Shown: piece after piece, positions 5,991 to 9,567 of the stretch
Layout: each line of letters opens with the position of its first letter
Numbering within the stretch: position 1 is the first letter of the stretch
Assembly (NCBI GenBank): GCA_002772205.1
Contig: PCRZ01000047.1
Location: 1 to 9,567, forward strand
DNA length: 9,567 bases
Direction of reading: 5' to 3'
Origin: Candidatus Jorgensenbacteria bacterium CG23_combo_of_CG06-09_8_20_14_all_54_14
GTDB lineage: Bacteria; Patescibacteriota; Minisyncoccia; UBA6257; GWB1-50-10
Made by a program: the position numbers and the translations under genes
Notes under the pieces: model-generated
What the model saw: the letters and a program-made list of their open reading frames with translations, nothing else
Database searches by the model: none
Told to the model about the DNA's origin: nothing

Positions 5991-6308
5991 CTAAATCCTA
6001 GTAATCCGCACTTCGGTATACCGCTGGCGGTGGGTTTTCTTTTTCCGATAGCGCGTTTTGGAGTGGTAGCGGAATACCATTTTGCGCTCGCCCCGCACAT
6101 TTCCCTTGGCCTCTCCCTCTACAACCGCGCCCTTGAGATACGGCGTCCCTACTTCTACTTTTTCTCCTTCCGCCTTGAGGAGCACCTTATCAAAGGTGAT
6201 TTTTGCGCCGGCTTCCACCTCATCCGCAAGTTTCTCCACACGCAAAACATCGCCCGCTTTCACGCGATACTGTTTGCCTCCAGTTTCTATAACGGCAAAA
6301 TTATTCAT
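5991..6308 (-). CDS. rplU: 50S ribosomal protein L21
   Basis: L21 is a structural protein of the large ribosomal subunit that binds 23S rRNA. The 105-residue product begins MNNFAVIETGGKQYRVKAGD, the standard L21 N-terminus. It continues with a VGTPYLKGAVVEGEAKGN block and ends in the strongly basic 'KTRYRKKKTHRQRYTEVRI' tail that contacts rRNA; length is normal. The frame is open to 6467, but the start at 6308 fits both family homology and a good promoter that would lie inside any longer version. The usual partner rpmA (L27) does not follow; hicBA does. The final 29 codons are duplicated at 5211-5125. The differences are almost all synonymous, suggesting this gene end was brought in with the hicBA segment. 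Confidence 0.97.
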   Translation of the reverse strand: MNNFAVIETGGKQYRVKAGDVLRVEKLADEVEAGAKITFDKVLLKAEGEKVEVGTPYLKGAVVEGEAKGNVRGERKMVFRYHSKTRYRKKKTHRQRYTEVRITRI

Positions 6309-6323
6309 AATTTCAGTAAGAGT

Positions 6324-6353
6324 ATTGTAGCGGAACAGTACAGGAAGTGTCAA
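6324..6353 (-). promoter_or_regulatory. Sigma-70-type promoter of rplU
   Basis: On the - strand, a perfect TTGACA (6353-6348) and TACAAT (6329-6324; 5 of 6) are separated by 18 nt. Transcription would start near 6317, giving a leader of only about ten bases without a Shine-Dalgarno. This is the best promoter match I noticed in the window. Confidence 0.7.
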
Positions 6354-6427
6354 ACAATAATTCGTAAATCTACAGCAAACGACTCCGCCGACAGCGGAAC
6401 ACCCACATTTTTTTGGTAATAAATGAC

Positions 6428-6463
6428 GCCTCAATTTGTACGCATATGAGTATAAATTGAGGC
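6428..6463. repeat. 14-bp hairpin upstream of the rplU promoter
   Basis: Bases 6428-6441 pair with 6450-6463 (one G-T pair) around an 8-nt loop. It lies about 75 bp upstream of the rplU -35 box and is not in the rplU transcript. It does not share the GACC loop of the neighbouring array. Its function is unknown. Confidence 0.75.
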
Positions 6464-6491
6464 ACACCCATACTTACATACTTATACTGCT

Positions 6492-6583
6492 TACTACACT
6501 ATTTTGACGACCGTCTAATTAGTGTAGTAGCTGGAGACAAACGTTTATCACATTAAATCGCGACCGCGATTTAATGTGATAAA
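6492..6583. repeat. Two-hairpin unit, copy 1 (hairpins A and B)
   Basis: Hairpin A pairs 6492-6508 with 6513-6529; its only mismatches are two T-T oppositions, 6502/6519 and 6505/6516. Hairpin B pairs 6544-6561 with 6566-6583, 18 bp and perfect. Both have the 4-nt loop GACC read on the + strand. The 14-nt linker 6530-6543 contains CTGGAGA. Copy 2 lies 124 bp downstream in the same orientation. Confidence 0.9.
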
Positions 6584-6615
6584 ACAAAAAACATACTCTC
6601 AAAACAGAAATGTTT

Positions 6616-6706
6616 TTACTGCACCATCTGACGACCGTCAGATAGTGCAGTAACTGGAGATGAACATTCATCGCATTAAATCGCGACCGCGATTTAATGC
6701 GATGAA
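6616..6706. repeat. Two-hairpin unit, copy 2 (hairpins A' and B')
   Basis: Hairpin A' pairs 6616-6632 with 6637-6653 (one C-A mismatch, 6625/6644). Hairpin B' pairs 6667-6684 with 6689-6706, 18 bp and perfect. Loops are again GACC, and the 13-nt linker again contains CTGGAGA. Relative to copy 1, three pairs changed on both sides: one A-T to G-C in hairpin A, and in hairpin B one T-A to C-G and one A-T to G-C. Stems were thus kept while sequence drifted. Confidence 0.9.
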
Positions 6707-6746
6707 GAGGGTGCTACAGTTAACTGTAGCACCCTCTTATTTTCTC
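6705..6746 (+). terminator. Perfect 34-bp palindrome with T-rich tail (possible + strand terminator)
   Basis: 6705-6738 is a perfect palindrome: 15-bp arms with TTAA in the centre. ATTTTCTCTT follows on the + strand, which would suit an intrinsic terminator for a transcript reading through the hairpin array. In the - direction no T-tract follows. It overlaps hairpin B' by two bases. Confidence 0.55.
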
Positions 6747-6757
6747 TTGAATCTGTT

Positions 6758-6793
6758 CAAATAAAATCCCGCTCCGACTTGAGTCGGAGCGGG
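6758..6793 (-). terminator. Rho-independent terminator of the small membrane-protein gene
   Basis: Bases 6768-6779 are the reverse complement of 6782-6793, a G/C-rich stem with a very tight loop (effectively a TTGA tetraloop). On the - strand the stem is followed by ATTTTATTTG (6767-6758). It lies 37 bp after the stop of the gene at 6830-7504 in the right orientation. Confidence 0.8.
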
Positions 6794-6829
6794 GTTCACT
6801 ACTAACGCCTAACGCCTGATGGCTAGCGC

Positions 6830-7504
6830 TTACTCCACACGCTCCTTCAAGCGCGCAATGAGCGATGAGGCGTAATCCTTGCCGCCCAATCCGAACGCAA
6901 TGCCGCCGGCGATGGCGAGCATCGCCACGAAACCGGTGACCAGGGCATTCACGATCGCGACCGCCACCCCGAGCTGGGAGAGCGCCGCGAGGAACCCGAA
7001 GACCGCCACCGCCCACCACGTGAGCGAACCCAAAAAGTTCGCCGCATGGAGGCGCGCGCTCCGCACCGAGGCCCTCACGATGTGCCGGAGGGCGTTCCCG
7101 ATCACCACCGTGGCGAGCATTATCAAAACCGCCACGACGACGTTCGGAATGTAAAGGAGCGCCTCGCGCAGGAATCCGGAGAGCGAGTAGAACCCGAGGA
7201 TGTCGCTTACCGCCAAAAGAAACACCACCACGAGGAACCAATACACCAGCTTCCCAAAGAACTTGCCGGTGTTCAAATTGACGCCCGCGCGGTCAAAATA
7301 TTCCTTCACGCCCAGGCTCACAAGCCCTTTGTCGAGCTTCAAGAGCCCAATCAAACGCTCTACCAAACTTCCCAATCCCGCGGCCACAATGAGGCCGATA
7401 AGAAGAATGATGAGCGCCCCGACGATGTTCCCCAACGCCGAGATGGTGCCCACCCAGAGATTTTGGAGCGAGCCAACTACCAGCGATGTCCAATCCTGAA
7501 TCAT
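6830..7504 (-). CDS. Small TM_helix / MscS-like membrane protein
   Basis: This 224-residue inner-membrane protein has about five hydrophobic segments: 26-46, 84-105, 117-140, 158-180 and 183-206. Its repeated 'conserved TM helix' architecture and C-terminal GGIAFGLGGKDYASSLIARLKE resemble the TM_helix (PF05552-like) proteins related to MscS mechanosensitive channels and CmpX; I assign this from memory of the family. It ends just after the pore-lining-like last helix and lacks the large cytoplasmic beta/alpha domain of true MscS, so channel activity is uncertain. It lies downstream of the antiporter gene on the same strand, so a shared role in osmotic or ion balance is plausible. It has its own promoter candidate and a clear terminator. 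The start follows homology; no Shine-Dalgarno is visible. Confidence 0.85.
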   Translation of the reverse strand: MIQDWTSLVVGSLQNLWVGTISALGNIVGALIILLIGLIVAAGLGSLVERLIGLLKLDKGLVSLGVKEYFDRAGVNLNTGKFFGKLVYWFLVVVFLLAVSDILGFYSLSGFLREALLYIPNVVVAVLIMLATVVIGNALRHIVRASVRSARLHAANFLGSLTWWAVAVFGFLAALSQLGVAVAIVNALVTGFVAMLAIAGGIAFGLGGKDYASSLIARLKERVE

Positions 7505-7561
7505 AAAACCGTGTTACGAGGACTTTTGTAAGTCGACCTTTAGGAAAAACGCTACGCAGAC

Positions 7562-7570
7562 AGTATAGCA
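7562..7570 (-). promoter_or_regulatory. Candidate extended -10 promoter of the small membrane-protein gene
   Basis: The - strand reads TGCTATACT (7570-7562), an extended -10 (TGN plus TATACT). No good -35 lies 16-18 nt upstream. The predicted leader is about 50 nt. It suggests the gene is transcribed separately from the antiporter gene. Confidence 0.4.
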
Positions 7571-7600
7571 CAAACGCTTCGCTTACACGATGCTAATTAC

Positions 7601-7696
7601 TATGACTATAACCTATGACTATAACCTATGACTAAATGACTATAACAGTAACGATGGAGCTGTAACGTGTCATCGTCATTGTTATAGTTATTGTTA
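7601..7696. repeat. RTRACN repeat (copy 3) with 13-bp tandem units, at the end of the antiporter gene
   Basis: Two identical 13-bp units (7601-7613, 7614-7626; TATGACTATAACC) and a partial third lead into a palindrome with arms 7636-7656 and 7671-7691 and a 14-nt loop. 7632-7696 aligns to 4263-4327 with 55 of 65 identities. Its right edge contains the antiporter gene's TAA stop (7696-7694 on the - strand), so as with cysS and dnaB the element begins at a stop codon. Confidence 0.85.
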
Positions 7697-9472
7697 CCCA
7701 TGGATGCGCTTCAGTAACTCCAGGTCTTTCTCCTTGAGCTTTTCCAGGATACGCATCGCCGGGTCTATCGCGATGGTCTTTCCGAGGTATTGGCCGGCGG
7801 TGAGGTGTGGGAAGAGCACGTAGTCCGCGCCGCGGGCGTAGAGCGCCGCGGCATCTTCCTCCGTTTCCGCGCGGAGCACCACCCGGGGGCGGTGCCCCGC
7901 TTCGCGCTCCGTCGCTGAAGCTATGGCGCGTAAGCGACCGGAGTTTAAGCGAGGCGAGGGGAAACCTGCCTGCGCCCCGCCTGCGCGGGCAGGAGGCAGG
8001 TGCGCGAGGTTCTCTAATATAACAAGATTGTCCTCAAGGTCGGGGCTTGTAGAAATGAGGAGCTCCGCGTCGGCGATGTGCGCCTCACGGAAGATCTCCG
8101 GATCCGTCACGTCCCCGAAGAGGTGCGTGAATCCATGGCGCTTCAGGTGATGCACCATCCCGGGATCAAATTCCACCACGAGGAGCTTCTCGCGCGGGAG
8201 CCCCGCCGCGATGCTCTGCCCCATGCGGTGATATCCCACAAGCACGATGGGTTTCCGCGCGCCGTCGCTTGACACCGCCTCATCCCGCGGGTGCCGTCGC
8301 TCAAAGACGCGGAGGAGCGGGGCGAGCACCCGGAAGATACCCTCCGCGTGCGTGATGAGATAGGTGGAACACGTGATGGTGACGACCCCCACCGCCGTGA
8401 CGAGCGAAACCTCGGCCGCGCCCACATGGCCGAGCCGGAACCCCAGCGCCATAAGCACAAAGCTGAACTCGGAGATCTGGGCGATAGCGACCCCCGTCAT
8501 GAATGAGGTTCGCCGGCGGTATCCCATGAGCCCCATCACCACGAGCACGATGAGAGGATTCCCGATGAGCACGAAGAGCGAGAGCGGGATGATGGGAACC
8601 GCCATGCCGCCGAAATCAGAGAGCGCGACCGAAGCGCCGAGGAGCACGAAAAACACTATGAGGAAAAAGTCACGGAGCGCGCGCACCCGATTCGCGATTT
8701 GGAGCCGCTCGGAGGAATTCGCGAGCGCGAGGCCCGCGAGGAGCCCCGCGATCTCAATGGAGAAACCGAGCTTCGCCACCACCGCGGCCACCGCGAACAC
8801 CCACGCGAGAGTGGTAATAAAGAGAAGTTCGGGGGAGCGCGCCACACGGTCGAAGAGGAATGGGAGCGCGCGCCGCCCGAACCAGAACAGGAAGAGCGCG
8901 AGCGCCACACCGAGCGCCACCATAGAAACGCCGCCGAGGCCAGGCGCCGCCGTCCGCGATCCACCGAGGCCCGCGAGCCCCATGATGATGAGCACCGCCA
9001 CCGCGTCCTGCACGAGGAGGATGCCGAGAGCGAGCTTCCCGTAGAGGGTCTGGAGATCGCGCTTATCGGAGAGGAGCTTCACTACGATGATGGTGGAGGA
9101 AAAGGTGAGCGCCACCGCCACGTAGGCCGCGGGGAGGAGCGCCATATGCAGGAGGTAGTACGTAATAGCGAATCCGGCGGCCGCGGTAAAAAGTACCTGT
9201 CCCGCGCCGAGGATAAGCGCCGCGCGGCTCACGAGGCGGAGCGAAGTGTAGTTCACCTCCAACCCCACGAGGAAGAGGAGGAACATAACGCCGAGCTCGG
9301 AGAAGAGCTGGAGCGATTCGTGCCCTACTGGGTTCAGAAAACCCAGCGCGGCAATAAGCGCTCCTGTCACGAGGTAGGCGAGGATGGTGGGCTGCCGCAG
9401 GAATCGCGCGATGATCCCCAATGCGGCCGCTACTACCACCACCGTGGCGAGTTCAAAAAATCCCGGAGTCAT
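7694..9472 (-). CDS. CPA2/Kef-type monovalent cation:proton antiporter with RCK (TrkA-N/TrkA-C) domain
   Basis: This inner-membrane antiporter exchanges K+ or Na+ for protons; which ion cannot be read from the sequence. The 592-residue protein has about 12 membrane segments over residues 5-385, with LFLVGLEV (67-73), LTFSSTIIVVKLLSDK and the key acidic pair Q155-D156 in GILLVQDAVAV. A cytoplasmic RCK domain follows. The nucleotide-binding turn is GYHRMG (413-418), with His where GxGxxG has its second Gly, then VVEFDP and FGDVTDPEI. A TrkA-C-like stretch (VVLRAETEEDAAALYARGADYVLFPH) closes the fold. Residues about 491-527 are an extra, Pro/Ala/Arg-rich segment encoded by G/C-rich repeats. The start at 9472 suits the first helix; no Shine-Dalgarno is seen. 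The stop lies in an RTRACN palindrome. Confidence 0.93.
   Translation of the reverse strand: MTPGFFELATVVVVAAALGIIARFLRQPTILAYLVTGALIAALGFLNPVGHESLQLFSELGVMFLLFLVGLEVNYTSLRLVSRAALILGAGQVLFTAAAGFAITYYLLHMALLPAAYVAVALTFSSTIIVVKLLSDKRDLQTLYGKLALGILLVQDAVAVLIIMGLAGLGGSRTAAPGLGGVSMVALGVALALFLFWFGRRALPFLFDRVARSPELLFITTLAWVFAVAAVVAKLGFSIEIAGLLAGLALANSSERLQIANRVRALRDFFLIVFFVLLGASVALSDFGGMAVPIIPLSLFVLIGNPLIVLVVMGLMGYRRRTSFMTGVAIAQISEFSFVLMALGFRLGHVGAAEVSLVTAVGVVTITCSTYLITHAEGIFRVLAPLLRVFERRHPRDEAVSSDGARKPIVLVGYHRMGQSIAAGLPREKLLVVEFDPGMVHHLKRHGFTHLFGDVTDPEIFREAHIADAELLISTSPDLEDNLVILENLAHLPPARAGGAQAGFPSPRLNSGRLRAIASATEREAGHRPRVVLRAETEEDAAALYARGADYVLFPHLTAGQYLGKTIAIDPAMRILEKLKEKDLELLKRIHG
7893..8003. repeat. 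G/C-rich repeat insert inside the antiporter gene
   Basis: This stretch encodes the non-conserved residues about 491-527 of the RCK domain. It contains a hairpin with outer arms 7965-7971 and 7994-8000 (CCTGCCT/AGGCAGG) and CTGCG words inside. Neighbouring CGCTTCGCGCTCCGTCGCTGAAGC-like words resemble short intergenic repeats of Parcubacteria-type genomes. The boundaries are approximate, set by where conserved protein sequence resumes. Confidence 0.6.
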
Positions 9473-9567
9473 CGCGATTCAACTCATTCTACTACACGAT
9501 TCCGCGAAGCGAAACGAGGAGCGCTGCCCACAACCCCGCACATAAACTTGTGGATTATTCTTAAGAT
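9473..9567. promoter_or_regulatory. Upstream region of the antiporter gene
   Basis: There is no gene in these 95 bases. On the - strand TAGAAT (9491-9486) could be a -10 box, giving a leader of under ten bases before the ATG at 9472; no good -35 is seen at the expected spacing. The last bases are A/T-rich and the window ends there. Confidence 0.25.

Larger units (their letters stand above)
6354..6757. other. Gene-free island between the rplU promoter and the membrane-protein terminator
   Basis: About 400 bases without a credible coding region. On the - strand it is bounded by the terminator of the upstream gene and the rplU promoter, so - strand transcription should be low. It contains six hairpins or palindromes listed separately: 6428-6463, 6492-6529, 6544-6583, 6616-6653, 6667-6706 and 6705-6738. 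A short GGCGGA-like hairpin also lies near 6391-6402. Confidence 0.7.

Noticed and set aside
6309..6467. Upstream extension of L21 to 6467
   Set aside because: The extra residues are not L21-like, and a TTGACA/TACAAT promoter lies within them, just upstream of the ATG at 6308.
6491..6706. CRISPR array
   Set aside because: There are only two units, each composed of two different long palindromes, with diverged copies and no regular short spacers; no cas genes are nearby.
6720..6829. + or - strand coding region between the palindrome and the membrane-protein stop
   Set aside because: The only open frame reading through here is the complement or an alternative frame of the membrane-protein gene and its terminator, with low-complexity Arg/Gly-rich sequence and no family match.
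9473..9567. tRNA or other RNA gene at the right edge
   Set aside because: I found no cloverleaf, T-loop or CCA pattern here or in the other intergenic spaces.

Overview
The window looks like part of a chromosome from a Patescibacteria (candidate phyla radiation) bacterium, most likely a Parcubacteria-type lineage. This is an inference. It rests on the protein style (a CysRS with the variant zinc-site loop GGVDHIPLHHTNEIAQ, an intein in DnaB), the near absence of Shine-Dalgarno sequences, and intergenic spaces filled with short palindromic and word-like repeats, some of which run into coding sequence. No 16S rRNA or tRNA is present to confirm it.

Layout. On the + strand, positions 69-4932 carry three housekeeping genes head to tail: cysS (cysteinyl-tRNA synthetase), dnaB (replicative helicase split by a 432-residue LAGLIDADG intein) and recR (recombination mediator). 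They end at a hairpin-plus-T-tract terminator near 5105-5135. The two internal junctions are bridged by related palindromes that start at the upstream stop codon and end 7 nt before the next start codon. On the - strand, read from high to low coordinates, come a CPA2/Kef-type cation:proton antiporter with an RCK/TrkA domain (9472-7694), a small five-helix TM_helix/MscS-like membrane protein (7504-6830) with its own terminator, a transcriptionally isolated intergenic island (about 6354-6757) packed with hairpins, rplU (ribosomal protein L21), and a hicBA toxin-antitoxin pair.

Two places stand out. First, hicBA lies between the intact 3' end of rplU and a second, 29-codon copy of that same 3' end. 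The copies differ almost only at synonymous positions, as expected if a small cassette inserted at the end of rplU and supplied a replacement gene end. Second, 6491-6706 holds a tandem duplication of a two-hairpin unit. All four hairpins share a GACC loop, and the two copies differ by base changes that keep the stems paired; a perfect palindrome followed by a T-rich stretch comes next. This could be a structured RNA or a protein-bound DNA array, and I do not recognise it as a known family.

A general theme is that repeats colonise gene ends and tolerant gene interiors. Palindromes overlap the stop codons of cysS, dnaB, recR, the antiporter gene and the rplU remnant, and repeat-derived sequence is read in frame inside cysS and the antiporter gene. 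The genes have no single shared pathway. The + strand set serves translation, replication and repair, while the - strand set covers ion homeostasis, a ribosomal protein and a toxin-antitoxin module.
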